In this document: positions 34,901 to 43,151 of the stretch, in pieces
Numbering within the stretch: the first letter of the stretch is position 1
How the letters are laid out: each line of letters opens with the position of its first letter
DNA from: Paractinoplanes brasiliensis
GTDB taxonomy: Bacteria; Actinomycetota; Actinomycetes; Mycobacteriales; Micromonosporaceae
Direction of reading: 5' to 3'
DNA: 64,000 nt
NCBI RefSeq assembly: GCF_004362215.1
Contig: NZ_SNWR01000001.1
Span: 6,120,001 to 6,184,000, forward strand
Program-made: the position numbers and the translations under genes
The notes under the pieces: model-generated
Seen by the model: the letters and a program-made list of their open reading frames with translations, nothing else
The model's database searches: none
Told to the model about the DNA's origin: nothing

Positions 34901-35306
34901 GGAACTCATCCTCGGCCAGCACCACGAGCGCCAGCCAGGGGCGCAGGCGGCTCTTGTTGTCGGCCTGCGGGGCGGCTGGCGTGTACCGCCACGGGAAGTC
35001 CTCGTCGTAGAAATCGATGTAGGGCAGGTAGTTCGGCTCGAAATTGGTGATCCAGTCGCGCGGCTCGACCTTGACGATCGCCCGGGACTCGACGCCGATC
35101 ACGTCGCCGGGGCCGTACAGCTCGACGTCGCGCTGGATGTCCTGCTGCACGGTCGTGCCCGCCACCACCGGCGTGCCGGTGACCCGCAACTGCACGTCGA
35201 CGGTGGCCCGGGTGCGGACCGCCGGGTCCAGGTCGGCGGCCTCGACGCTGTTGGCGATGCCCTGCCGGAACCACGGCAGGAACGTGTAGGCGCCGATCTC
35301 GGTCAT
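31968..35306 (-). CDS. Uncharacterised 1112-residue protein with central membrane hairpin
   Basis: Third gene of the operon. The ATG at 35306 overlaps the DUF6603 stop (ATGA). It begins MTEIGAYTFLPWFRQGIANS. A beta-rich first half follows, with WITNFEPNYLPYIDFYDEDF and RLRPWLALVVLAEDEFRDGA. At about 615-660 lie two close hydrophobic helices, RSRWLLWLLLLLAVIAVVAG and GGLIGILIAAGLAVAGWYLR, flanked by Arg. These are the only clear membrane segments in the five-gene set. The second half contains NSISLLETNQRFIESYLVGL and NHEFARELLWREYLTDQRGS, then a C-terminal region with GWFFVIKERPGEPRFGFDIE. Family unknown. It may anchor the giant proteins to the membrane through the central hairpin (inference). 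Confidence 0.85.
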   Translation of the reverse strand: MTEIGAYTFLPWFRQGIANSVEAADLDPAVRTRATVDVQLRVTGTPVVAGTTVQQDIQRDVELYGPGDVIGVESRAIVKVEPRDWITNFEPNYLPYIDFYDEDFPWRYTPAAPQADNKSRLRPWLALVVLAEDEFRDGAVGIAGRPLPFVDIADPVVFPPSDDLWAWAHVHVNQPLVPGEAIVAGENSGPVLDGLATILATNPDLAYSRIVSPRLLETNTAYHAFLMPVFESGRLAGLGADPAGTPFATHAAWDPYPNPADRPDATSYPYYHRWYFRTGTVGDFEYLVRLLEPRPMDVRVGRRDIDVQAPGSDLPGITDPALHGVLRLGGALQVPAAAQDEAEQEKAALYENWDEPHPHPFQTQLAAFVNLADDYARIDPATAKANPDLPAAMRADDDPDPLMTPPIYGRWHAKTPRLLTDADGWVHELNLDPRFRTAAGFGTDVVRANQEAYMNAAWEQLGDVLAANREIRLAQVAVQVSWTWHQTMATLATANPQRFLGLTTPVDGRVLLRSGTIEGGRTTRLHQVRTSIVPRAASSAPMRRILRPRGRTVERLGLLPDELVGRINDGSVQPAPPKVTPPNLSTVDDVAGALLPPVPGWLIAALRRSRWLLWLLLLLAVIAVVAGLSGGILGGLIGILIAAGLAVAGWYLRRLARQVAAADAVGPAGQTPEAVDRLPARPDFTLQPAGSTDQPAAGGTDATEAVRLKQALREAYRLVQSSAAVAVEPARSPLVLDTMVTGTLAALHPAITVPRRIAAALELPTRITGAMTGDLQTVDQVFAYPRIDLPMYAPLAAISPELLLPNLDLVAQNSISLLETNQRFIESYLVGLNHEFARELLWREYLTDQRGSYFRQFWDAGGRYRPDGGDPEAQRESLRDIPPLHEWPTTSHLGDHDNRAPSDPARQEVVLVVRGELLKKYPTAVIYAHRAEWTVDDAGAIDRSQPRRLVTLSAAEEADPPLSKVKTPLYEAKVDPDIYFFGFDLTTAEAAGETEADPDDPGWFFVIKERPGEPRFGFDIEQDGGAPKSYWNDLSWADVLPGGVAGDFLRPAPAPAVVLVPPPGSSTPEQQAQHAEDVQVGWHEDVSAAELAYVMYQVPVLVAVHATRMLPG

Positions 35307-38300
35307 GCCGCCCCCGCCACCTCGGCCATGGGTATGACGTGCGTATTCCCGCGCAGGCCGGGGTCGGCGGCCAGCTGAGCGGCGAGGTGCTCCTCGGCCC
35401 GCGCCGCACTCGGGAAGACCGCATCCTCATGGATCGGCGTGTTGTCCACGGTGGAGGCGACGACGAACCCTCCCTTGCCGACGACGATCTTCTCGGCGTA
35501 CGGATCGAACTGGGTCTTGATGTTCTGTGACAGCGGCGAACGGGCCACGCTCGCGCCGCCGAGGAAGTGGCGGAACAGCACCTGGAGGAACGCGTAGAGC
35601 ACGATGACGACGCGCGGCCGGTTGCGGTCGAGGATCACCGTCTCGTAGCGGACGTGGCGCTCGACTGCCCGGCCGGTGGCCATGCTCTGATCGGCCGGGG
35701 CGAGCTGGAGGCCGGAGCGCTGGTTCTCGAACGCCGGTTTGGACAGCTTCTGCGCGTCGGTGAAGTCCTGGAACTGGGCGATCGCGAAGGGTTCCTCGGC
35801 GTCGCCGACGCGGGCGAGGCCGCCCAGTGCCGTCACCTCGAACTTGGTGCCGTCGCTCGGCTTCTGGGTGCCCACCTTGTCCAACGTGATGGACAGCGGC
35901 ACGTAGCGCTGCGACACGTGCAGCGAGCCGAGCGGGTGCAGCACGAGGGCGTCGCTGTCCGGCAGCGGGCGCAGCGTCACCAGGACGGTGCTGGCGCCGG
36001 GCGCGATCGCCTTCCAGTTCCCCGGGTTGGCCAGCTCGGCCGCGAGCGGTGGCAGGACCGCGATCGGCGGGAGCCCGCTGTCCTGCTGTTCGCCCCAGGT
36101 GAAGTCGAAGTTCGCCTTGATCGAGAAGAACAGCAGGCTGAGCTTGCCGTACCCCTTGGCATGCCAGGGCGTCGGCCCTTCCAGGCTCAGCTTGAGGGAG
36201 ATGCCGAACAGCCCGAGGCCGAAGACCTTGAGCTCGACACCCGCTGAGATCTCGAGGACGAAGTAGAAGGGGTTGAACTGGAACAGCGCGTCGAAGCCGA
36301 AGTGACCGGACACGCTGACCTCGTCGAGCCCGAAGAAGAGTTCGACGCTTGCCCCGAGCTGCACGGTGTTCGAGGTCACCGCGAAGTAGCCGCTGACCCG
36401 GATGCGGCCCCAGGATTCGTCGAGGATGCTGAACGCCAGCCGGCGCGGGCTCGGGAACGGCAGCGGCGGCGGGCTGAACTGCGGATGGAAGCCACCGACG
36501 GACAGCACGAAGTTGGCGTCCGAGCCCCAGGCGACCAGCAGGCCCATCTCGCCTTCCAGGGTGATGAACACGACCCGCGACTCGTACAGGGCGGCGAAGA
36601 ACCAGAGGCGTTGCTTGTCGAACTCGATGGCGCCGATCAGGTTGACCTGCAACCGCAGGACCGAGGCCTCCTCGGTCGGCAGCACCACCCGCAGGACGCC
36701 CACGATCGCGACGTTGCCCGGGATCTCGATGATGATGCCGATGCTCGCGGTGATCAGCGGCGGGGTGCCCCAGCCCAGCTTGACCATCGGGCCGATCAGG
36801 AAGGTGCCCTCGTGCGCGGGGAAGAACCGGCGCAGGTCGCTGATGATCCGGGGCGCGTTCTCGACGACGTTCTCGGGGAACATCACGGAGGTGATCGCGC
36901 CGCTGCGCACGCCCTCGGCCAGGGCGTCCAGGTTCATCGACCGGTTGAGGCCGAGCAGCCCGCCGACCCCGACCAGGACGAACCCGAAGCCCAGCTGGAA
37001 CGGCGTGCCGAACTGCGCCGTGATGATCATCAGCAGCGAGAAGCCCGGGGTGCCGTCGGGGTTCTTCGTGGTGATGATGCCGACGGCGGTCAACGTGAGG
37101 AAGCCGCTGAACACCAGCTCCAGGGCGCCGGCGTACTCGCCGCGCTCGGCGTCGATGTAGAGGTAACCGCCGCCCTTCACCACGCCGGCGTCGACCGCGA
37201 GGCCGATGCCGTTCGGCGGCTTGAAGCCGAGGGCGAGGTCGAACGGCCCGAAGGCGGCGTCGGCGCCGGTGGCGAACCGGAGATCCAGCTGCGCGCCGAT
37301 CCGGTCGACCGCGGCCGACAGCGGGCCGATCGTCCCGGTGAGAGCGGCCGAGGTCTCCCATGCCAGGGTGCCGTCGGCGAGGATCCGCAGCGCCAGATAG
37401 ACCGTCTCCAGGGTGACCGGTCCGAGGTTCTTGTGGATCGGTAACGCGATCTCGATCCCGCCGCTGGCGGTGACCCGCATGCCGAGGTCGCCGCTCCACT
37501 CCAGCCCGAGGTCGAACTCGCCCTGGACGTCGGCGCCGGACAACAGCGAGCCGATGAAGCTGTCCGCGTCGTCGCTGCCCAGCTTGAGGCTCAGTTTGGT
37601 GAGGTTGGCGAACAGCAGCGGATTGATGGTGGCGGCGCCGTCGGCGGGGTTCCAGGCGGCCTCGAGCCCCACGCCGAGGCCCAGGTTGTCCACCGACATG
37701 GTGACCAGGCCGTTGCCGGCGACCAGGTCGAACGGGCGCGCGTCGAGCCGCCGCTCGAGGAAGAGCCGAACCTCCCCGCCGATCTCGGCCGGCGGTATCA
37801 GCCGCACGTTCAGCGGTGGGCTGATCGCCCCGCGGATCTGGCCGAGCAGCCGCATTGAGGCCTGGAAGACGATGTCCCAGCCGTCGAACACGTCGAACCG
37901 CTCGTCGAGCGCGGCCCCGAGGCGGCCGAGGAACAGCAGAGTCAGCCCGGGCGGGACAGTGGCCGGGTCGCGCTGCAACCGGAAGGCGCCCAGCTGCAGG
38001 AAGGGCTCGCCGCCGTCGAGACCGGCCGACACGTCGGACTCGTCCGGGAACAGGTCGGTGATCAGGGTGAACAGGTCGAGGGGATCGAAATCCGCCGCGC
38101 CCCAGCCGAGCGTGTCCCGCAGGTGCGCCTCCGGTTCGTTGACCAGGCCCTGGAACCGGTCCAGCTGAAGCCGCCGGCGCACGTGGCGCTGGCTGAGCGG
38201 GTTGGCCGGGTCGGCGTGCGACTCGCTCCAGTCCAGCAGCCCCAGCAGCCGCAGGATCAGGCCCAGCGTCGGGGTCTCGTCGGTGATGGCCGCGCCGATG

Positions 38301-38716
38301 GCGTAGTCGGCCATCACCTTGGCCAAGCCGGCCGCGAAGTCCTCGGCGCCGGCGCGCTCGGCCGGATCGGGCACCGTGGCCGGGGTGATCGCCGCCCGCA
38401 CACTGGTCACCAGGTCGGCCAGGGCCACGGCGAACTCGCCGAGTGCGGCGCCCAGGCGTACGAACGCGGCCGGCATCGCCGTCTCGTCGCCGGCCGTCGC
38501 GGACGCGGCGAGGGCGTCGCTGCGGTCGCGGAGCACGACGCTCTTGGCGGCGCACTGCTCGGCCCTCGACGCCACGGCCGGGTCGCCGAGAACGGCGGGC
38601 GGCAGGGTGAGCCCGAGTTGCTCGGTGTCGAGGTCGGCGAAGAGCGCGTCGGCGCTGCCGAGGGCGCGACCGAGCCAGGCCGCCAGCCGGATGATCTGGG
38701 CGGTCTCGTCGGCCAT
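35303..38716 (-). CDS. DUF6603 domain protein (1137 aa)
   Basis: Second gene of the operon. The ATG at 38716 follows GAGGAGG. Residues about 1-250 are helical. From about 290 to 900 runs a long beta-rich region matching the DUF6603 family as I remember it: GGGYLYIDAERGEYAGALEL, GIITTKNPDGTPGFSLLMII, VGGLLGLNRSMNLDALAEGV, NAPRIISDLRRFFPAHEGTF, IGPMVKLGWGTPPLITASIG, FAVTSNTVQLGASVELFFGL and FDALFQFNPFYFVLEISAGV. The C-terminal part (about 930-1137) includes RHVRYETVILDRN and a segment that may bind partners. No signal peptide. The alternating hydrophobic strands suggest a long beta-solenoid or groove. No biochemical role is known to me for the family. Confidence 0.85.
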   Translation of the reverse strand: MADETAQIIRLAAWLGRALGSADALFADLDTEQLGLTLPPAVLGDPAVASRAEQCAAKSVVLRDRSDALAASATAGDETAMPAAFVRLGAALGEFAVALADLVTSVRAAITPATVPDPAERAGAEDFAAGLAKVMADYAIGAAITDETPTLGLILRLLGLLDWSESHADPANPLSQRHVRRRLQLDRFQGLVNEPEAHLRDTLGWGAADFDPLDLFTLITDLFPDESDVSAGLDGGEPFLQLGAFRLQRDPATVPPGLTLLFLGRLGAALDERFDVFDGWDIVFQASMRLLGQIRGAISPPLNVRLIPPAEIGGEVRLFLERRLDARPFDLVAGNGLVTMSVDNLGLGVGLEAAWNPADGAATINPLLFANLTKLSLKLGSDDADSFIGSLLSGADVQGEFDLGLEWSGDLGMRVTASGGIEIALPIHKNLGPVTLETVYLALRILADGTLAWETSAALTGTIGPLSAAVDRIGAQLDLRFATGADAAFGPFDLALGFKPPNGIGLAVDAGVVKGGGYLYIDAERGEYAGALELVFSGFLTLTAVGIITTKNPDGTPGFSLLMIITAQFGTPFQLGFGFVLVGVGGLLGLNRSMNLDALAEGVRSGAITSVMFPENVVENAPRIISDLRRFFPAHEGTFLIGPMVKLGWGTPPLITASIGIIIEIPGNVAIVGVLRVVLPTEEASVLRLQVNLIGAIEFDKQRLWFFAALYESRVVFITLEGEMGLLVAWGSDANFVLSVGGFHPQFSPPPLPFPSPRRLAFSILDESWGRIRVSGYFAVTSNTVQLGASVELFFGLDEVSVSGHFGFDALFQFNPFYFVLEISAGVELKVFGLGLFGISLKLSLEGPTPWHAKGYGKLSLLFFSIKANFDFTWGEQQDSGLPPIAVLPPLAAELANPGNWKAIAPGASTVLVTLRPLPDSDALVLHPLGSLHVSQRYVPLSITLDKVGTQKPSDGTKFEVTALGGLARVGDAEEPFAIAQFQDFTDAQKLSKPAFENQRSGLQLAPADQSMATGRAVERHVRYETVILDRNRPRVVIVLYAFLQVLFRHFLGGASVARSPLSQNIKTQFDPYAEKIVVGKGGFVVASTVDNTPIHEDAVFPSAARAEEHLAAQLAADPGLRGNTHVIPMAEVAGAA

Positions 38717-38732
38717 GACGCCTCCTCGTGGC

Positions 38733-40670
38733 TTACGGCGGGACGTTGTCGAAGCTGTCCTTGACATCCAGCCGGCCACTGCCGGCCTCCTGGGGCGTGA
38801 CCGGCGGCGCGGTGCGCGCCTGCCCCCGCAGGGTGGCCAGCGCGTCGGCGACGGTGAGGGCCGGCTTCTTCTGCAGCATCAGGGCCACCGCGCCGGCCAC
38901 GTGCGGCGTCGCCATGCTGGTCCCGTTCTTCGGGGTGGTGAGCGCCGGACCCCACGGCGCGGCCGACCGGCTCTTCGCCGCGTCGACCGACTTGCCGGGC
39001 GCGGCGAGGTCGGGCTTGTCCGGCTGCACCACCGGAAGCGCCCCGTGGGCGGCCAGCAGACCCCGGGACGAGAACGTGGTGATGGGCACGGTCGGTTGGG
39101 TCTCCGCGTCGTAGGCCGCCACGGTGATGGTGTTGCCGGCGCCGCCGGGGTCACCGACCAGCGCCTCGTCCTCGACGTGGACCTCCGGCGGCTGCCCGGC
39201 GTCGGCCAGCTTCATGCCCTCCCTGCGCCCGCTGCGGCACCACAGGTGGACCGTCATCGGGCCGGAGGAGGTCAGCCGCAGGGTGTAGGCACCCAGCACA
39301 TGGCGGTTGAGATGCGGCTCGATCAGGAACTCGAACTCGTTGCGTACCACGCTTCCCGCGCCGCTGCGCAGAACCTGGGTCTCGGTGGCGTTGGTCAGTT
39401 GCCAGTCCCGGCCCAGATGGGTGCCGGTGACGCGCACCGCGCCCAGCGCCGGCCCGGCGACGAACGGCACGGTGGCCGGAAACCGGATCGCGCCGGTGAG
39501 GGTCGCCCCGCCCGACTGGTACCAGACGGCAGCCCCGGCGCTGCGGGTGCCGGGCACGTTGGCGCAGGCCCGGTATTCCAGCTTCTTCGCGCCGCGGTCG
39601 TCGAACAGCTCGAGCGGCACGTCGACGGTCGCCGCCGCCGGGAAGACGATGCGGGCATGCTGCCGCTTGCCGCCGGCGTTTCCGGCAGCGATCACGCAGA
39701 CCTTGCCGGTGAGCGCCGGATCGAAGGTGTGGGTGAGGAAGTCCTCGCGATCGGTGAAGCCGTCGTGCGGTCCGGCGTCGGAGCCGAGGCTCATGCTGAT
39801 CACCAGGGGCCTGCCCAGGTCGTCGGCGACCTTGAACAGGTAGTCGACCGCGTCCCGGAAGATCTGGTCGAACGGCAGCGGTGCGAACGGCGGGACCGGG
39901 CTGTCGGGATGGTGCTGCAGATCGAGGAGCTTGACCATGATGATGTCGGCCTCGGGCGCCACCCCCACGAACGTGAACGCGTCGCGCCCGTCCCCGGCGG
40001 CGATCGAGGCGCAGTGGGTGCCGTGCCCGACACAGTCCACATGCCGGACCGCCGGCGCACCCACCACGCCCCGGAGCCGGTCGTTGATGTGCGTGTCCCG
40101 GTATTCGACGCCGTAGTCCGGCGCCCCGGCCAGGCCCGCGCCCAGCGGTGTCTTCTCGCCGCCGACCACCTCCAGGCCCGGGTCCCAGATCCGCAGGATC
40201 CGGGTCGTCGGCGGAGCGGTCGAGCTGAGGAAGAACCTGTGCCCCCAGTCGATCCCGGTGTCGACGACCCCCACCAGGACGCCCTTGCCGGTGGTGCCGG
40301 TGAAGACACCACCGGCCAGCGTCCAGACCGCGTTGGCGCGGACGTCCGGAACGCTCAGGTCCAGGCTCGGCGCCATCGGCTCGCCGAACCGCAGGGAGAT
40401 CACCTGGTCGCTGCCGACCAGCGCGTCGACCGCTCCCAGGTCGATCGTTCCGGTGGCCCGGCCCGGCCCCTCCTCGGCGATCGGCGTGAAGCCCAGAGGA
40501 ACGATTGTGGCCAGGTCGCCGTCGTACTGGAGGGTCACGTTGAGCAGGCCGTCGTCCGGAACCGGGAGCTCGGAGCGGAACCGGCCGGCCGGCGCACCGG
40601 AGAGCCGGCGCTGGTAGGCCCAGTGGATCCGGCGCAGCGCGCTGTCGAACTTGTCCTCAAGTCCATGCAT
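38733..40670 (-). CDS. Signal-less subtilisin-like serine protease (S8), first gene of the giant operon
   Basis: A 645-residue S8 peptidase. The ATG at 40670 is preferred over a TTG five codons earlier because GGCGGGG lies about six bases upstream. Residues about 1-110 form a small N-terminal domain without signal peptide. The catalytic triad is Asp137 (GVVDTGIDWGH), His216 (VGHGTHCASIAAG) and Ser585 (NGTSMATPHVAGA), with oxyanion Asn331 in VIAAGNAGG. Between about 345 and 480 a beta-rich insertion replaces the compact core of small subtilisins, and a C-terminal tail follows. It appears cytosolic, which is unusual for S8 enzymes. The DUF6603 gene starts 16 bases after its stop, so a role in processing or regulating the giant proteins is likely but unproven. 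Confidence 0.88.
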   Translation of the reverse strand: MHGLEDKFDSALRRIHWAYQRRLSGAPAGRFRSELPVPDDGLLNVTLQYDGDLATIVPLGFTPIAEEGPGRATGTIDLGAVDALVGSDQVISLRFGEPMAPSLDLSVPDVRANAVWTLAGGVFTGTTGKGVLVGVVDTGIDWGHRFFLSSTAPPTTRILRIWDPGLEVVGGEKTPLGAGLAGAPDYGVEYRDTHINDRLRGVVGAPAVRHVDCVGHGTHCASIAAGDGRDAFTFVGVAPEADIIMVKLLDLQHHPDSPVPPFAPLPFDQIFRDAVDYLFKVADDLGRPLVISMSLGSDAGPHDGFTDREDFLTHTFDPALTGKVCVIAAGNAGGKRQHARIVFPAAATVDVPLELFDDRGAKKLEYRACANVPGTRSAGAAVWYQSGGATLTGAIRFPATVPFVAGPALGAVRVTGTHLGRDWQLTNATETQVLRSGAGSVVRNEFEFLIEPHLNRHVLGAYTLRLTSSGPMTVHLWCRSGRREGMKLADAGQPPEVHVEDEALVGDPGGAGNTITVAAYDAETQPTVPITTFSSRGLLAAHGALPVVQPDKPDLAAPGKSVDAAKSRSAAPWGPALTTPKNGTSMATPHVAGAVALMLQKKPALTVADALATLRGQARTAPPVTPQEAGSGRLDVKDSFDNVPP

Positions 40671-40964
40671 CCCGGTCCCCGCCAACGATCGGTTCTCGTG
40701 GCGACCAGCATCGCAGCAGGCTCACCCGCCAGGGCGCCAGAGTCGTCGATCCGTCTCTGGACACCTCCCTTGTCCCGTCGGTCCGGTGCGGACACATCGT
40801 TGTCGGCACTCAGGGAGGTAGCGGTGACGGCCTCCACCTCGAAGCGGTCACCATCCCGGTCGCCGACACCCTTCGAAGACACCTGGCCGTGCGCGGTCTT
40901 CGGCTGCCGCGGCCCTTGCTTCATACCCCTGGGGGGTATATGTTCGGCGTCGGAGGTGGTTGAA
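40671..40964 (+). promoter_or_regulatory. Divergent intergenic region with CsoR operator upstream of the copper ATPase
   Basis: The element ATACCCCTGGGGGGTATA (40923-40940) is the CsoR-type copper operator (TACCCC, a few bases, GGGGTA). TTGCTT (40916-40921) and TATGTT (40939-40944), spaced by 17, would place the operator across the promoter of the plus-strand ATPase, so apo-CsoR would block it. No clear promoter is visible for the minus-strand subtilisin operon in the remaining 250 bases. Confidence 0.75.
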
Positions 40965-43151
40965 ATGCCGACCCGGAGTGAACGCGACAACACCCGTCAA
41001 CACGGCCACGAGCACCACGCGGCGGCCACGGCTCTCGACCATGCGGGCGCCCACGACAACGTCCATCAGACGACAGCCGGACACGACCATCACGCTCGCG
41101 GGCCCAGTGCCGAAGCCCATGGCGGTCATGGGCACGAAGGCCATGACAAGCACGCCGGTCACGACCCGGAGATCTTTCGCCGCAAGTTCTGGCTCAGCCT
41201 CGCCCTGACCGTCCCGATCGTGCTGACCAGCCACATGATCATGGACTGGTTCGGCTACAGCCTCGACTTCCCCGGTATGGCCTGGGTCGGCCCGGTTCTG
41301 GGTACCGTCGTGTTCTTCTACGGCGGCTGGCCGTTTCTGGCCGGCGCGGTCAGCGAGGTCCGCGACCGGGCGCCGGGCATGATGATGCTGATCTCGATGG
41401 CGATCACGGTCGCCTACACGGCATCGCTGGCCACCGGTCTCGGCCTTTTCGACCTGGATTTCTGGTGGGAACTGGCGGCGCTGGTGACCATCATGCTGCT
41501 CGGGCACTGGCAGGAGATGAAGGCGATCGGCCAGGCGCAGGGAGCCCTGTCCGCGCTGGCGGCGCTGCTGCCCGACGACGCCGAACGCCTTGTGAGCGGC
41601 GGCGGTGTCGAGCGGGTGCAGGTCGCCGATCTGGCCGTCGGTGACACCGTGCTGGTGCGTTCCGGTGCCCGGGTGCCGGCGGACGGCCGGATCGTCGATG
41701 GCGCCGCCGAACTCGACGAGTCGATGATCACCGGTGAGTCGAGGCCGGTGCCGCGTGGTGAGGGGGACCGGGTGGTCGCCGGGACGGTCGCGACCGACTC
41801 GGCGATCCGCGTCGAGGTCGAGGCGGTGGGGGAGAACACTGCTCTGGCGGGCATCGGCAGGCTGGTCGCGCAGGCCCAGGCCGCCGGCGGCCGGGCGCAG
41901 GTGCTGGCGGACCGGTTCGCGGCGATGCTGTTCTACATCGCCTCGGCGGCCGCGGTGGTGACGTTCCTGGTCTGGTGGCTGCTCGGCGATCTGGACCAGG
42001 CGGTTGTCCGGACGGTGACGGTCCTGGTGATTGCGTGCCCGCACGCGCTCGGCCTGGCGATTCCGCTGGTGATCGCCCTGTCGACGGCGTTGTCGGCCAA
42101 GGCGGGCATCCTGGTCAAGGACCGGCTGGCGCTGGAGCGGATGCGCACCATCGACACGGTGCTGTTCGACAAGACCGGCACTTTGACCAAGGGCGCGCAC
42201 ACCGTGACCGGCACCGCCGCCGCCGACGGGTTCACCGACGACGACGTGCTGCGCATCGCCGGCGCGGTGGAAGCCGACAGCGAACACCCGCTCGCCCGGG
42301 CGTTGACCGCCGTCGCCCACGAACGAGGCCTGCACGCCGACGCGACCGGGTTCCGGTCGCTGACCGGGCGCGGCGTCCAGGCGAGCGTCGACGGACACAC
42401 GTACGCCGTCGGTGGACCGGCTCTACTGCGCGAATTCGACGCCGTTGTCCCTGGTGGCTTGCAGGAGCCAGCCAGGCAGTGGGCGGCGCGGGGTGCGGCG
42501 GTGCTGCATCTGCTGCGCTTGCACGACGACGGTGGTGCGACCGAGGTGATCGGCGAGTTCGCGTTGGAGGACGAGGTGCGCCCGGAGGCCCGGCAGGCCA
42601 TCGAGCAGTTGCGCCGTGCCGGAATCGGCAAGATCGTGATGATCACCGGGGATGCCCGGCCGGTGGCCGAGGCCGTCGCCGCTGACCTGGGCTTCCGCGC
42701 CGGTGTCGACGAGGTGTTCGCCGAGGTCCTGCCGGCGGACAAGGACCGTACGGTCGCCGAGCTCCAGGCCCGCGGCCTGCGGGTCGCGATGGTCGGTGAC
42801 GGTGTCAACGACGCCCCGGCGCTGGCGCGGGCCGACGTCGGTCTGGCGATCGGGGCGGGTACGGACGTGGCCATCGAGTCGGCGGGTGTCGTGCTGGCCT
42901 CCTCCGACCCGCGGGCGGTGACCTGCGTGATCCGGCTGTCGAAGGCGTCCTACCGCAAGATGATCCAGAACCTGGCGTGGGCGGCCGGCTACAACATCGT
43001 CGCCATTCCGCTCGCCGCCGGTGTGCTGGCCTGGGCCGGGATCACGTTGAGCCCGGCGGTCGGCGCGGTGCTGATGAGCGCCTCGACGATTGTGGTCGCG
43101 CTCAACGCCCAGTTGCTGCGCCGGGTGAACCTGGTCCCGCAGCAGCAGTGA
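40965..43151 (+). CDS. copB: CopB-like copper-exporting P1B-type ATPase (CPH type)
   Basis: A 728-residue heavy-metal ATPase. GGAGG precedes the ATG at 40965. The N-terminus (about 1-68) is His/Asp-rich instead of carrying CxxC metal domains. Key motifs: actuator TGES in MITGESRPVP, Cys358-Pro359-His360 in VIACPHALGLA, phosphorylation site Asp402 in DKTGTLTKG, HP in EADSEHPLARAL, and GDGVNDAPALARADVGLAIG. CPH with a His-rich tail is the CopB signature (copper or silver export). Eight helices expected. Preceded by a CsoR box, so induced by copper. Its GTGA end overlaps a fliF remnant rather than a related gene. Confidence 0.92.
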   Translation: MPTRSERDNTRQHGHEHHAAATALDHAGAHDNVHQTTAGHDHHARGPSAEAHGGHGHEGHDKHAGHDPEIFRRKFWLSLALTVPIVLTSHMIMDWFGYSLDFPGMAWVGPVLGTVVFFYGGWPFLAGAVSEVRDRAPGMMMLISMAITVAYTASLATGLGLFDLDFWWELAALVTIMLLGHWQEMKAIGQAQGALSALAALLPDDAERLVSGGGVERVQVADLAVGDTVLVRSGARVPADGRIVDGAAELDESMITGESRPVPRGEGDRVVAGTVATDSAIRVEVEAVGENTALAGIGRLVAQAQAAGGRAQVLADRFAAMLFYIASAAAVVTFLVWWLLGDLDQAVVRTVTVLVIACPHALGLAIPLVIALSTALSAKAGILVKDRLALERMRTIDTVLFDKTGTLTKGAHTVTGTAAADGFTDDDVLRIAGAVEADSEHPLARALTAVAHERGLHADATGFRSLTGRGVQASVDGHTYAVGGPALLREFDAVVPGGLQEPARQWAARGAAVLHLLRLHDDGGATEVIGEFALEDEVRPEARQAIEQLRRAGIGKIVMITGDARPVAEAVAADLGFRAGVDEVFAEVLPADKDRTVAELQARGLRVAMVGDGVNDAPALARADVGLAIGAGTDVAIESAGVVLASSDPRAVTCVIRLSKASYRKMIQNLAWAAGYNIVAIPLAAGVLAWAGITLSPAVGAVLMSASTIVVALNAQLLRRVNLVPQQQ

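Noticed and set aside
24484..40670. Idea that the giant operon is a contractile injection system or phage tail
   Set aside because: No sheath, tube, baseplate, LysM spike-hub or AAA ATPase motif is seen in any of the five proteins.
24484..40670. Idea that the giant proteins are PKS/NRPS modules
   Set aside because: No ketosynthase DTACSSS, acyltransferase GHSxG, carrier DSL or adenylation motifs were found in them.
38319..40964. N-terminal 880 codons of the long frame that ends as the copper ATPase
   Set aside because: This part is antisense to the DUF6603 and S8 genes. The ATPase start at 40965 has a proper ribosome site and follows the CsoR box.
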